Below are positions 23,155 through 36,226 of a stretch of DNA of 64,000 nucleotides, one piece after another. The stretch's first letter is position 1; each line of letters opens with the position of its first letter. The translations under genes and the position numbers were made by a program. The notes under the pieces are model-generated. The model was not told the origin of the DNA, did not search any database, and saw nothing but the letters and a program-made list of their open reading frames with translations. Where the stretch lies: the NCBI GenBank assembly GCA_033182465.1, contig CP137327.1, positions 682,001 through 746,000 on the forward strand, written 5' to 3'. This DNA is from Sanghuangporus weigelae (taxonomy: Eukaryota > Basidiomycota > Agaricomycetes > Hymenochaetales > Hymenochaetaceae).

Positions 23155-25934
23155 TCACGTTCGACTGTCCTGCCTTTCTAACGATTCTTGAGACCCGACG
23201 TCCGTGCCATATATCGATGGAGGCAGCGGCATTCGTGACGGATGGAGTACAGGATATGCCAAAGAGCTTAACCCGCCCGAGAAGAATGGTTTTGCAGCAA
23301 GATCGGGAAATGAAGGAGATGAAAGAAGTCGGGATGATGAAGGGGCAGAGAAAGATGGAAGAGAAGTTGAAGTGGAGAGAGTTGGGAAGGTACCCGATAC
23401 GGTAGCATCGTCGTATTTGGGTCGCATTTCCGGCGTCACTGACACGGAAGATGCATCTGAAGTCGGCACGGAGTGTGGTGTGTACGTAGATGAAGGGGTT
23501 GTTCCTGAAGGTTCATCTGAGCTTGAGCTCCTCGAGCTTCGGGATGACCCGAACGTGCGAGAACTGATGCTATCTGCGTCAGCTTGTCTCTGTGCTTGAG
23601 CCGGAGGCCGATTATCCTCTTCATCCTCGTCATCCACTTCCACACTAAGCATAGGGTCGCTTTCCTCATGCTCAGGCGTATCAATAGGAAGCGGCCCGAT
23701 TATGCCTCCATTCAAATTTCTGTCCTCTCTCACCCCTGGAGGCCCGAATAATGAGAAACGAACATCTTCATCATGCGGAGTTGGCGGCGGTCGGTCGGCA
23801 TAGCTTGTACTTGAATTATTCGTCGTGGTCCGCTGCAGGTCTAGAGTAGCCGTAGGTAGAGAGATCATCGGAGGAAGCGTGGAAGGGACAGCTACAGGCA
23901 AACCTGCACGATTGATGGATGTAATGATTGGGGAAGTTGCAACGACGCGATCTCCACCTTCTGAAACGTACGGCGGGGGCGAAGCAGGTAGTGATCCGGG
24001 GAAATACCGGGGTACGAACGGAGCAGGGTTCGCCTGAACCATGACGGTCCCGTCACCTCGTTGCCTGCCGATTCCACCCTCTTCATCATCGTCTGGACCA
24101 TACTCGCCATGATCGAGTGCAGTGAAGTTCTCCGCAAATGCCTCGCGGGCACGATTTTCGCGCACCCGAGCTCTGCGTCGACGACATCTAATTGAAATGC
24201 AAAGAGCCAAAGCAACCACTGATAGAAAACCGAATGAGCCTCCAACAGCCCCCGCGAACGTCGCAATGTTATGTTGATTCGAATCACTATTGAAGGGAGT
24301 GGCGGTCGGCGAAGTAGTAGACATGGAGAGGGATGAGAATACCGTTAGTTCACAGTCGTAGGTGAGAGTAAATGAGAAGGGGTTAGAGTAGATGAGAAGG
24401 GGTTGTAGTAGAAGAAAAGAGGAGATCTAGGATTGCGAAAGTGGTAGATAACGGATAAATTGCCCAACACAAGTGACTATCAGGGTCCACCTCTTTACCA
24501 TGGACCAATCCCTTAATAATGACCTCCGAGATTGAGGCGGTCCCGAATACTTCTTTGAATTGAAGAAACCCCAAGAAGGAAATCTTATGATGGTGCAGCC
24601 AATCATAAGGACAAGTAGTTCGAACCGGATTGGTTCACGGCAGAATTGCTGGACAATAAAGGAGCGAATGAAAGGAAGCAACACTCACGAGCTCATTGCA
24701 GAGCCTGCCGTCCGTTCACTATCTGGCGCGGCCGTAGTGATACTACCACCGGGAATCGTGTGATCGGACACCCCGGCAGTGTATATCACATAATCTAGCA
24801 AGAGTACACTGTCCACACCGACGTTTATAACCAGAGAGTGATCCGAGTCCTCGAGATCAGAAACACTGAATATATTCATGTTAAATTGGAATTTATCAGC
24901 AGCAGAGCTGTTGATGTTGGGAGTTCCTGGTACTATTGCGTCGGGCCGATATGTAAACGAACCGTGAGACACGCCATCGAGAGTAAAGCTCAGATTCGTA
25001 AAAGTCGGCGTAGTATTGGGCGGAGCTGGGAACAAGGGTAATATTGCGAACACATAAACCGCTTGACCTATGAATTGAAGAGGGGAAATTGTCGGATGTT
25101 AGCAATCAACCAATCGACAAACAGGCTAGCACGAGTGCGCTTGAAGGTCTACACACCAGTGAAATTCAGAGTCGCGGTGACCGGGATGTCCTGGAATCCC
25201 GGATCATCCGAATCGACGCTTTGAACTTCAAAGGGATTCTCGTCATCGCGATTGCTCTTCGCTGTCAAGAATATCCACTTCGCTCTGAGACAGAGAGCGC
25301 AAGCATGTCAGAAACCAGTAGGGAAGGCTAAGCAGGGAAGGCCTTACGACCGAGTGGAACGCTTTAATCGTCTTTTTCGACGCCCACCTTTGCCCTTACC
25401 ACCGTGCTTGTCGCCACCATCGTCGTCGTCGTCGTCGTCGTCAACATCATTGTTTGTATTGACATCGCTAGCAGCACTTGTCTGCGCGGGTTGGATACTT
25501 GATGAGGAAGCCGCCGCTGTCGTAATGGACGAGACTGGCGTCGCCGATGTACTCGTTGTGCCGTCACCATCCAAGTCTCCCACGGTGCCCTCATCGTCTT
25601 CATCAACTGTAGGAATGATATGGGTTCCGTCGTGCCATGTCCTGCCGTGAGCAGATGTACTTGGTGGAGAAAGACAAGTGTCACATTCCACCGTACTTGC
25701 ATGCCACGATTGCGCAGGCGCATATATAATATAAAGATCGGTGTCGTCGAGCGTTACGTTCGTCTGAACGATATATGAGCAAACCTAACGTCATTTCAAA
25801 ACCAAGAATCGTAAGAAAACGCATACCTGTGCGACTATCGAGTCAGTGAGCATTATGATGGAGAGGAGCGCAAGAACAGCTCGGAATCGCAGGTATTCTC
25901 CTCGCCACGACGCTCGTTGATATAATCCAAACAT
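23155..25934 (-). CDS. Single-pass plasma-membrane-type protein with Ser-rich tail (unknown function)
   Basis: Reading leftward from the ATG at 25932-25934, MFGLYQRASWRGEYL is followed by a hydrophobic signal core (AVLALLSIIMLTDSIVAQ). The lumenal/extracellular part contains a Cys pair (VECDTC), an Asp run followed by a Lys/Arg-rich stretch, and a beta-rich segment (FTNLSFTLDGVSHGSFTYRP...VGVDSVLLLDYVIY). After a linker come one transmembrane helix (TFAGAVGGSFGFLSVVALAL) and the basic stop-transfer CRRRRARVRENR. A long cytoplasmic Ser/Pro/Asp-rich tail ends ESLERQDSRT at 23155. This layout (signal, beta-sandwich-like ectodomain, one helix, disordered tail) is common and lineage-expanded in Agaricomycetes; its function is unknown. 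One intron (24287-24688) is unusually long. Confidence 0.8.
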
Positions 25935-27034
25935 CTTTTATCCAAAGGTTTGAGTAATTGTCAAACCAGCCCTACAAGCAAGTACCGACAAGGAATATGA
26001 GGCAAAGGGTAGCTGACCTCCGAGCGGACGGGGTTGTAAACGGACGGAGGGATGGCGCCCTAAGAGAAGGAACTCGCAAAGTACGGAGATTTGAGGCGAG
26101 AAGACGTGGGAGTAGTCTGATAGGGAAAGGAAGGGCGTAGCACAGGAGAGGAGACGGAGGAGCAGCCCAGCGGAAGGGGAGGGAGCTTGAGAGACTTTCG
26201 GACCCAAGGTTAAAGAACGGCCCAACCAGTGCTCAATTGCTATTCTGATCAATCGTTTCGCAGGAGATACTTATAATGCATATTAGAGAACAGTCCACGC
26301 CCGAATGTCGCTGGCTTCAGACATGCCGGAAAAGGAGGAAACTCACGGCAATACTTCCACGCGAGACGGAGAGACGTGGATCTGGTTTGGACTCAGATTC
26401 CGGAAGAAGCCTGAGATCCAGTATTTGCCTAAGGCCATAGGGTGCCTTGGTTCCATCCAATGACGATTTATCCCATCTGATACCAATCAGAACGATTCAG
26501 TGTGTATTCCAGAGCAATTGACGCAGCATGACCCTGCCCGAGCATGTCGCGTGCGGGAAACCGAGCCACAGGATGGGGGAGACTTGTAGAGTGTGAGGAT
26601 GGCGGAGTCAGTTGACTGAAAACACGCACGTCAGCATGCAATACTTTCCGGAGAACATGGCACGGATGCAGGCACTCCAAGCAAGGCAGAAGACCGCCAA
26701 ACAAAACCACTGAGTGGACACGCTCTGGGAACGGTGTGAGCTTTTCTTCAGTCGGAGTCCCAAAACGGGCAAGTGTGAGTAACGTGACCAAACGTCTTCC
26801 AACACGCATCTTGTCCAATCGCGCCCATCCTCTATCGTCAGCCTGAACGCAGGCTAACTTCAAAGTTCACGAAGTTGCTGTCCTTCCTGGATACTTCCCA
26901 GAACTGTGTAAACTGATCCACTTTGAACTGTTCTTTCATCTCATCCGCTAAAAGATCGAGGACTCTCTGACTCTCTGGTTTTTTCAATCCCTGCCCTTGG
27001 GATTGATATTTGCGGAATCGAAATTCTTTTTTTT
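25935..27034. other. Intergenic stretch, divergent promoters
   Basis: 1.1 kb between two divergent genes. No coding signal was accepted. The last 100 bp before 27035 are T-rich. Confidence 0.45.
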
Positions 27035-29939
27035 ATGAGCGCACTCACGCGCTATACCCAACCCATCGACGGCACAATTCCCGTCGCAGCTCTTCTGTAC
27101 GATGATGAGCGCCTTCTTGCAAGTCAAGATGGCGTCGGACTATACGATGGGTGAGCCAAACGCTCCACTGCGTACATGTGCATCTTTCCCGCTCTTTTCC
27201 TTCTACCATTCTATTCTTCAGACGGAGTGCAGCCATATTCTCACCCCACACTAGCCCTGTTTGATGTATAATCGACTAGAATCATTGTGCTTATGCCTCC
27301 GACTAGTCGTAGACGTGAATCCGGATTTCTGGTCCTTAGTCTTGGCGATGTGATGGGATATCTTCGCAATTGGGCTTTTCAGTATATTCTGACATTCATG
27401 TCAGGGTATCAGTCTCCATATGGGAGCTTCGGCTCCGATAGAAGCTGTAGCCTGGTATCGAGACAGCGAACATTGATCCGGAACTTGCACGAGCATTAGC
27501 CTCAAACTACTGCCGATGATGTGGGGTATGTTATCATGAAGGGCATGTGTCTTTCAATTCGCTCTTATTCCGAAAACGTTTGATGCTGTTTATCGTATCG
27601 GATATCTGGATGCGATTCGCTTTGAGAGTTGAGACGGTTCGCTTCTGTAATTCGGGCAAGATGGAAATCCTTCGGTTCATTCTCTCCTCGCGCAGACCAG
27701 CGAAGTAGCCACGAATATTTTTTGAACCTTAACTACGGCTCCATCTTCGATATGTTTCTACGGATGTACTGACAACATTTCTTCTAGTCCTAACAAATCA
27801 GCCGCTCACCAATCGGGAACAATACACATTTCATCCCATCGTCTATTCTTCATAGCTGGTGCTACCTCGTCTTCTCCATTACGTGCACCCTTAGCCGAAG
27901 ATGAACGAGGAGCATCCCTTTTACTTCCATTGGAGACAATTACCCATACTGAAAGCTACGTAGGCTTCTTCAAGAGCTCACCAAAGGTCACTTTGCACCT
28001 ACGTCAAAGCAATTCTGGTGGCGAGACGACTATGACATCGGAACCGAGCGTAATCGCACCAACGCCGCTTATCGCTTCTTCACTTGCACATGGAAAACCT
28101 GTAACCTCAGACTCGTCTACCAATGGACGCTTGAGCCCAATATTTGGCGCTACTAGCTCTTCAGAGAGTTCCTTTGAGTCATGGGAGTGCGAGATCTGTG
28201 GGTACCGCAATCCACCGGGCCTGTCTCCTGCGGCACGAAGCATGTGTGGCCTTTGTGGTATGCCTCGAAACGTGTCTTGCTCAGCCACGCCATTCTCTAA
28301 CACTCCAAGACCATCGAGTTCCGCAGCTGTACCGAGCAAAGCTTCATCTTCGAGTCCATTACCAGTTCCAACCCTAAGCAGAAATGCAACAGCTTCTGCG
28401 AATGTTGGATCTTCCCATTTGTTTTCTAAATCTCTTCCATCATCTAGCGCGAACACACCGCCCCCAATTTCCACCATGACGACAGGGGAAGCCCGTGAAG
28501 GCGAGAGAAGACGACGAAAGCGGAGACCGAGTGCTGTGGCATGTTCCCTGTGTACATTCCTCAATCACCCATACTTACGGGAATGCGAAATGTGTGGGAC
28601 GCCTTTGCCTCCATTACCATCAGCGGAAGGAAGCGCTAGATCAATATCAGACACACTTTCTTCGACAAACGGTGCAGAATCCCTGCACGCCACCTCCAAG
28701 TCCGCTCCGGCTTCAAGACCGGATTCTCCGGCGCTTAGTGACGTCCATACATTGGCGGAGGTAAACGAAAAGGAGAGATACATTAGATTAAGTTTTCGGA
28801 AGGGTGGGGACAAAGCATCCTATGCTGCGCTGAAGACTGCTTTGCAACAAAAGGAGTGGGAGGTCCGTTCTATTTTCCCTAGTTTCTTTCAATTCCATTG
28901 GTTCATCATTGAACGGTATTTCAGTCTCGCGACGTAACATGGAAAGCCAATAGCAAGGCCTCGCAAGCGTCTTCTGGTCTTTCCGGTATCAGTAAGTCTT
29001 ATATATTGCTCGGCGTTAGTGTCGTCCTCCATCTAATTCTGAACTTCTCAGACGCAATTCTGCAGAACATTGACACGACGGCCTTGCACACGGAACGAGG
29101 CATGAGTGATGCGTTCGCTGATTTAGAAGCTCTTATGTCCAAAGCGCAAGACATGGTCCGCCTTGCAAAGGGACTGAATGAGCAATTAACAGCTGCGTCT
29201 CGGAGTGCCGATGAGCCACTTGAACCTGAAGAAGCGACGTTTGTCCGGTCTTCTCTGGGCCAGCTGGGTTTGAGTATGAAGAATACTGCGGTAACTGCGG
29301 ATATGAGCAACGACGAACGGAAGTATCTTGAACAACTTGCTATTGAACTGGCGGGAGTTCTAGAAGGCGGGTCTGATGACGATCTGCGCCCGCGTGCGGA
29401 GAATGAACGACAGCAGGTCGGTATTATGAGACAGCGCGGGATCGTCGGTCTGGACGAGGTCTGGGGAGGGTGGAACCGTGCACGAGGTGTCAGTAAGTAT
29501 ACATTCGATGCACTTCAGTTTAGATGGCTCTGCTTGACATGCTTTGCCCTTTCTAGCATTAATCTCCCCAGAGGTAACTCTCAAAACCCTCCCCTTCCTT
29601 CCACAATACACGACACCTCCCATCAGCACACGAGTCCTCTCCTCTGGTCTCCGGGTCCTACACATACCATCCCATTCCACGTCGTCCTTCTCCAAACGAC
29701 TGCTAGCTCAACTCACGAGTACTACTCCTTGCTCAACGACAACGACGACGCAGATCGCCAGCACAGAATCGCTGAGCGTCGGTCTGGCTGAAGAGCTTGT
29801 GAATGAGGTGGAGGAAATAGGTATGATATGTCGAGATGATCCCTCTACGGCCATCAACCTCGGTGCGGGAATGGCTATCGAGGTGAGGTGGTGGCCGAAT
29901 CTCTTCGAGGAGTGTACTTGGGATGGGCAGGATGATTAG
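27035..29939 (+). CDS. VPS36: ESCRT-II subunit VPS36 (GLUE domain with NZF fingers)
   Basis: VPS36 binds PI3P and ubiquitin on endosomes and, with VPS22 and VPS25, drives cargo sorting into multivesicular bodies. Five exons give 693 residues: 27035-27150, 27788-28862, 28925-28991, 29052-29492 and 29557-29939. The GLUE (split PH) domain starts MSALTRYTQPIDGTIP, continues ALLYDDERLLASQDGVGLYDG and resumes after the first intron with GTIHISSHRLFF. Two NPL4-type zinc fingers follow, with Cys pairs in WECEICGYRNP...CGLCGMPR and ACSLCTFLNH...CEMCGTPLP, as in yeast Vps36. The C-terminal EAP45 winged-helix part ends GMAIEVRWWPNLFEECTWDG. Odd: intron 1 is 637 bp, about ten times the local norm. Confidence 0.95.
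27151..27787 (+). other. Unusually long intron 1 of VPS36
   Basis: The donor GTGAGC at 27151 and the acceptor TTCTTCTAG ending at 27787 (with TACTGAC branch-like sequence just upstream) join codons exactly within the GLUE domain (GLYDG|PNKSAAHQSGTIH). An internal acceptor-like TTCTTCAG occurs near 27222, but frames after it stop quickly. Other introns nearby are 50-105 bp. Confidence 0.7.
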
Positions 29940-30285
29940 GGTGTTAGATGTAGTGTACTTACGGTTTTCTCAGCACTTGCTTTGTGTTTTGGTGAAATGC
30001 GCAATCTTGTATCCATAAGCTGCATTTATCCCGTGACAATAATATTCTTCTACGACGAAGAGCAGCGAAGCAATCCAATAATCGAAGTTGGTTACATTGC
30101 CCTCCAGTCTTCTAGATTCGTTCAGTTGACCGATGTCATGCAATATCTCAGTGAAGACTTCACTACTCTCGGACTCGTTACTGAGTATCGAGCTCTACCA
30201 GACAATTCGCGTTGGCATTAATGACACAATGCTACTTAATACAATGCAATATTAATGTCCGAAATTCTAGGTGGGTAGATAGGTA
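29940..30285. other. Short intergenic region between convergent VPS36 and RPN9
   Basis: 346 bp, A/T-leaning, presumably overlapping or abutting 3' UTRs; nothing else seen. Confidence 0.45.
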
Positions 30286-31764
30286 TTATGCGGAAGTCAA
30301 CACCTCAGGTGCAATCCGCTGCTCGACGTTCTTGAGCTTGTCTGTCCAAGCCTTTAACCTATCTGCCAGTGCACCGATCTGTTCGCGGTCTAGCACACGC
30401 GGTTGTACCCAGGTGATATGCGCTGTTTGGTCGATCTCGTCGAGCGAGCCGCGGACGAGTCCAAGACTACATCGCACGCGCGCGAGTTAGATAACGAGCA
30501 ATAGTCGGGGATATGAAACGCAACGCACCTAAGAGCTTTCATCACCAGATGCTCTACATCACCTACATCAAGTCGCGTCTCCTCAGCTATAGTCTGGAAG
30601 CTGATAGTGCGACTATCCCTATTCCTCCTGGACACCGAGTCGATGAGTGCCATCAAGCAGATCTTTTGTCGTAAAAAGGGGTAATTTTGTTGTAATATCG
30701 GCTCTTTGGGGAAAAGAGGCGCAAGAGCTTCAAATTTCCCGATGTCTCCAGCGTTGAACGTGAAAAGGAGTTTCTTGATCCACTCGTGAGGCGTTCCATC
30801 CAATGAGGATAAAATGGAGTGCATCAGCTGCGCAAGAACAAACAAAAAGAGATGAGATTGAGGGATGAAATCGGATAGAGGAGCGAAGAATGAAAACATA
30901 CCAATTCTCCGAAATTGTAGATATTATCTGCTAATAATGCAGCCACACTAAGGTTATGTGCACGCAACATCCTCTCCTCTTCCGAGAGGTCCTTAGCAAG
31001 GTCAATGCAAGCAAGATAGAGAAGGGAGTTCTTGTAGTAAGGGCCATAGTCCGCCTTCGCCTATTTGCATGTTCAGAAGCTTACCAAGGAGCAACGATAC
31101 ACGTAATACACACCTTGTAGTAATCTGCAGCTACGCTGTAATAAGCCGCATTTACTGCCGGGTCAACACCGTCAAGATCGTCCAGAATCTTCCACGCTGA
31201 GTCCATATCTGTGCGCGTTCCATCCAGATCACCATAGAGGAGTTTTGCATGTGCCAAGGATGAAAGAAGGAGCACATGAGCTTCGGGTGATTCTTCGGTG
31301 TTGATTCGAGAAAGGAGGGCAGTGAGGAAGCTGAGGACGGTGACGGGGTCTGAGAAGATAGTCAACATAGCCGAACAGAATGGAGATCATATCGCGCTCA
31401 CTGTCTATTTCCTTCGAGACGATGACACCCATTTCGACCAGTCTCAGTTGGTTCAACCTCTCCTCGAAGTCTCTAACAAACTTCTCGAAGACATCGACAC
31501 GATATGGTCTTGACAGCTCATGGCGGAAGAACTCAAACAGCTTCAAGGTTAGCTGATGCCAAAGTCTGATCAAGTCAAAGCGCATTAGATGGCGCGACTG
31601 CCTAGCATCGACCGGTCATATACGCACTTTCGATGATACAGAGTCTGCAAAGACTCGAATAAGGGATGAAGTTCTTGTGGCGCCGTCGACAAAACGGTCG
31701 TTAAGTATTCATCTACGTTAATCTTGTCTGGTTTGTCGACAGCCATCGCTGTTGACGAAGACAT
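30286..31764 (-). CDS. RPN9: 26S proteasome lid subunit RPN9 (PSMD13)
   Basis: RPN9 is a PCI-domain scaffold of the 19S lid. The start at 31762-31764 reads MSSSTAMAVDKPDKINVDEYL. Helical repeats follow (WHQLTLKLFEFFRHELSRPY, DMDSAWKILDDLDGVDPAVN, AAYYSVAADYYK), then ILSSLDGTPHEWIKKLLFTFNAGDI, which is characteristic of the family. The C-terminal PCI winged helix (TISFQTIAEETRLDVGDVEH) leads to a tail ending RIAPEVLTSA at 30286. Introns are short and the exons join without disruption. The expected size is about 390-400 residues and what I see fits. Confidence 0.95.
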
Positions 31765-33985
31765 TTTGATGCGCTAGGAGGTATACTGCTGAGTGAAGTG
31801 TAGGTACGAGAAACGCGTAAGTGCAGATGCTGACGCGCTGATTGATGCTGACGCGTCGTTCTGTTTGTCTCTGTTTGCTTCCCCACCATCCTTCACTCCA
31901 ACGTCCACCAGGTCACAGTCGTTCACTGACGTGTAGCCGCTACAATAAACCAGTATTTAACTCGAGGAAAAGCCAATAAACATCCAGGCAGACTCTATGG
32001 AAAACTTCAGTCGCAACGACATTCAGCATGTATCCTGCCTCAGAGTCAACAACTTGATCTGATCTTGTCCATCGCGCTATGATATGGTGCCACGTCCTTC
32101 TGCTCAGCAAGATAGTATGTGTAGACAGCCTAGTCAAAGAAGTCGCAAGCAGCGAAGGCGTGTATTTCCAACGATTATATGCGTCTTAGGTGTATAATGA
32201 GCTACGGTGCGCGTTTTTTCGCCTTGTTCTTGCGCGTGTTGTGTTTCAGTAGTCAAAAATTGCTGAACAATGATTTCTCTGCACACCTTTGAAACGCTCG
32301 TAGGCGAGTTTCCCAGAGAAATATCCAGCAGCTATGCTTGGCAATCTCATATTGCTTCCTCAAGACCAAAGAGAAAAAAAGGAAGGATGAATTGAGAAGC
32401 AATGATTTTTCAACAGGTTCCAGACATTCGACACAAGAACTCGCATTCTGTTTCCTCTGCGACGGCCCCTTCAGTTAATATTTTCCTTACTGGCTTCCAT
32501 ATTCCGGAATGCGATAATGAAGGTTGGATGCTGTGCTCAATGCTAGCTAGACAACAGTAGTCGTCCCCGACCATCGCTTCTTGTCTGACCTACGGATTTA
32601 ATTAATCGATGGCGGGTCCACAATTTGGAATATTCGAGCTTGGCTGTCCGACTCTGCTCGCAGTACACGAGAATTCACGATGCTCAGCAAGGCTATTGCA
32701 AATAGGAACTGCCCTATTATCATGATCCCCGAGATCGATTACCGGTTCCCGCACGACCGCGTCTAACGAATGCGGCGTTGTAGACCGTTGGCAAGATCAA
32801 GCCGCGGGCAGCATTCTCATGCGGTCGTCGTTTCGTTTCTGCGGCGGCCATCGCTCGAGATGAGTTAATGTCACCGGCGCTGTCGCAAATAAGCCGGTCG
32901 AAGCTGGCACATTGAATTCGTCATCAGCTAGCTGCTGAGGCGACAGACAATGTCTTCATTTCATTTCTTCGCCAATGCTACGACTATGCTACGATGCTCT
33001 AATGGTGATAAGCTCGCATAGCACTTCTTAGTCGAGAATCAAGACCTTCAAGGTTCATCCGCCGAGAATGAGTGCTCCGCCTAAGAAGTTCCAAATTTAG
33101 AAACACCGGTGCGCCCATATGCACTCGTAGCAACATCGCGGTCCAATGCGCGTATAACGTCCTCGGTATGACAAGAAGACCTTATCCGCTGAGCGGGAAG
33201 ATAAGTATGCTCTGTTCACTCGGCATCGTTGTGCCCCATTTTACTCGAAAGGCCTGTCCGTTTGGGTATGTTGATTAGCCCTGGCGACTTTGTACTTTTC
33301 AACGCGATGCTCGGACTGATGGAACTGTACGGAACATCGGCTGAGAGCCCCCTAGCACTGATGATGGCGTATAATCGAAGCCCCCAAGCACATTGGTATC
33401 TACTGGTTTTCAACTGAAGGAACCTGCCATGTATGGGCAAGTTAATATCCCCCAGGCCCAAATCTTGTCCTTCTTCGTATTTCCCTTGTTTTCGGTTTCT
33501 CGCGGCATAGAATCTTTGTCCGCGCGTACAGAGCACACTTTCTTCAAGACAGCCGGGCAATGTTCCTATCTGCACGAGGCTATCGACTGAACATTCTCGT
33601 GTAGCGACATTGCAAAGAAGCGACGAACTCGTAGCTTGCTGGGAAACACGTTGAGGGGATCGAGCACGTGGTACACGTGGTATCTTATCGGATTTCCGGG
33701 ATGGAACCTCCTTTCAACCAAAGCAGGAAGGTGCGGAGAAATCCCACGGCTATATGCGGTACGGTCCGGATTATTTTTTGGGCATTTCCCGGATAGGACT
33801 GCCTTTCATCCAAAAATGTACCGTGGCTTGTTCAAGATAGCCTTCAAATATGACATGGATTCGCCAAAAGATCAACGTATCCTCCGCTCCCTCCATCTCT
33901 CTCTTCCAGCCACATATCTCGCTCTTCAGAGCGGGTCTCGTTAGCGCGCGCGACCTCTCCACCCTTTCGTGGGTAGACGACCGAA
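31765..33985. other. 2.2-kb intergenic region upstream of the first STE3 receptor
   Basis: I read both strands for short ORFs ending in Cys-aliphatic-aliphatic-X plus stop, as pheromone precursors do, and found none. Frames such as 33072-33278 and 33636-33944 have no recognisable content. The receptor promoter must lie at the right end; no TATA box stands out. Confidence 0.5.
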
Positions 33986-35461
33986 ATGGCAACAGAATCT
34001 TCTTACCCAGTCTACCCGACCCTCTTCTTCATCTCCTTCGTCCTCGTCTTAATCCCGCTGCCTTGGCATCTGCAGGCGTGGAACGTTGGGACATGCTCGT
34101 TCATGCTCTGGACCGCTGCGGCTTCACTTAGCTGGTTCATCAACTCGATAGTTTGGAAGGACAATGCTATCAACTGGGCGCCAGTCTGGTGCGATATTAG
34201 TGAGTGCATTTGCACTTTTAGCTCTTAAAATAGTCTGATCGAATGCTAAATCCGCAACTAAAATAGCCTCGCGCCTCATCATCGCGACCTCCGTCGCTAT
34301 TCCTGCGTCGTCGTTGACTATTACGCGACGCCTTTACAAGATTTCTCGAGTTCAGACAATCATGTCCAGTCAGAAAGAGGTGAGTTGATACTGTATTGGT
34401 TCCGAGCCACGGTAGTAATGAGATGCCATCGACAGAGAAAGAAGGAGCTTGCGATAGATCTGAGCATTTGCGTTGGTCTACCTGTATTTGTCATGATTTT
34501 ATGTACGTCGCGCATCGATTGTACTATGTTTTTCGGAACCTAACGATGACGTTTAGACTATTTCGTGCAAGGGCACCGGTTCGACATTCTGGAGCAGATT
34601 GGATGCTTCCCTGTCACCGTCAACACACCGCCCGCTTATGCGTTTGTGTGGATGTGGCCGTTACTCTTGGGGACGATCTCAATGGTTTACTGCATCTTCA
34701 CCGTTATAGCTTTCTTGAAGCGTCGGAGGGAGATGAGCCAGTTCCTCAATAGCAGCTCTCAGATCACGTTCTCCCGCTACTTCCGTCTCATGGCTCTAGC
34801 AATGATGGATACTTCGTTTACGATCCCACTCGCGTCCTTGGTGATCTGGCTAAACACCACTCAGTCGGAGATTTCCCCTTGGAGGGGTCTTGCCGACGTT
34901 CATTGGGGTTTCAGCCGTGTTGAGCAGATCCCTGCGGTGTTTTGGAGGATGGAGAAATGGAACATCGTCTCGTTTCACTTGAACCGAAGTTTGATCATCT
35001 TTTGCGCTGTCGAGTTCTTCGTCTTCTTCGGGTTCGCAGAGGAGAACCGCAAAAACTACGCAAGGGTCTATTGGACAATCATGAAGCGATTCGGCTACTA
35101 CCCGAAACCAAAGGGATCGACGTTCTCGAATTCTTCAGCTTTCCGGACACCAAACCTACCGGTCATGTCCAACCAAGGCGGACTCAGAGTGCTGGTCAGC
35201 ACCACCAACGCGAAGGTCGAGAAGCGAGAATCGTTCATCTCGTCTATCGGAGACCTTTCTTCATCAATATCCGTTAGCACGACATACGACGAGCGCAAAG
35301 ATGGCAAACCACACATCGAGACAATCACGGACAGCCTCCCATCGTCGCCTGATGATATTGAGCTTCCGAATCTACATAACGTACCTACGACGACCAACGC
35401 CTCGACACAACCACCGAGTCGACCTGCGCGCTGTGCCTCTCTAGGAGACGACGTTGTGTAA
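33986..35461 (+). CDS. STE3: STE3-type (B-type) seven-transmembrane pheromone receptor, copy 1
   Basis: STE3-like receptors are G-protein-coupled receptors that bind farnesylated peptide pheromones. Four exons (33986-34199, 34267-34379, 34436-34502, 34557-35461) give 432 residues. The seven hydrophobic helices begin YPTLFFISFVLVLIPLPWHL. Family landmarks are WCDI followed by the helix-3 region and RRLYKI, QGHRFDILEQIGC after helix 4, and a cytoplasmic loop with FLKRRREM. The Ser/Thr-rich C-terminal tail (about 110 residues) is the usual site of regulation. All splice junctions keep the frame, so the gene looks intact. A second receptor follows about 770 bp downstream in the same orientation. 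Whether it determines mating specificity cannot be told from one haplotype. Confidence 0.94.
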
Positions 35462-36226
35462 CCACATCAAATCGTCATGTCATCTCTCTCCTTGTTTTTC
35501 TTTTATTTTCATTTCTTTCGGCTGTTTCGCATATTCATACCCTGCGTACTGTCTCAGGAAGGAACTTAAAGACCCAGATGTTTATTGTGTCATTATCTTG
35601 TGCTTGACTCTTCTATCCGCGGCCCCTCCCTATGACTGTATTACCAGCTGTTATTTTTTCTTGTCAAATATCTGAAAGTTACTTATCACATTCCTTTTCG
35701 TAATCGCTCGTGTTGCGACCATTGCTTTGAAACCCTCCTTTATGTAGCACATCCTCCTCCAGGCCTCCTCCCCCTTGTTGTTTTTCTGTCCTACTTGTTT
35801 TCAAATTGGAAATCGAAATAGATTGGGAGTCAGTCCCATCATTGGACTATTCAGTTGCAACGTCTTGCGTGGCTGAGCAAACTGTGATCTGAGATCATCA
35901 GCATCAGCATTTGGCAGTTCCGATTGACGGCCCGAAGAGATGTTGGGCCACTTAAAACAACAAACGACTTGGGCCTCAGCACACAATGTCACCATTTTTC
36001 TTGTGTGGACTGCATTTGCTCGGCCAGTGCTTGATTTGTGCTTCAAAAGTTCCATCCCAAGCGTAAAATTACGGCCTGTGGCTATCCAAAATAGGCAACT
36101 GCCCATGTTCAAGCCACACGAATTCAGTCGCTTTCGTCCACCTTCATCACACTCATTTCTTTGCCTCCCACCAAATCAAGGAAGTGCTCGACAACGGTTG
36201 CGAAATTCGTTGCTTCAACGATCACC
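35462..36226. other. Spacer between the two receptors
   Basis: 765 bp, T-rich in its first half. I checked both strands for CaaX-ending peptides and found none with a start codon. One CWAT-stop frame near 35941 has no ATG. Confidence 0.5.

Noticed and set aside
35941-35955. CWAT-stop frame between the two receptors
   Set aside because: The frame has no ATG between the preceding stop and the Cys.
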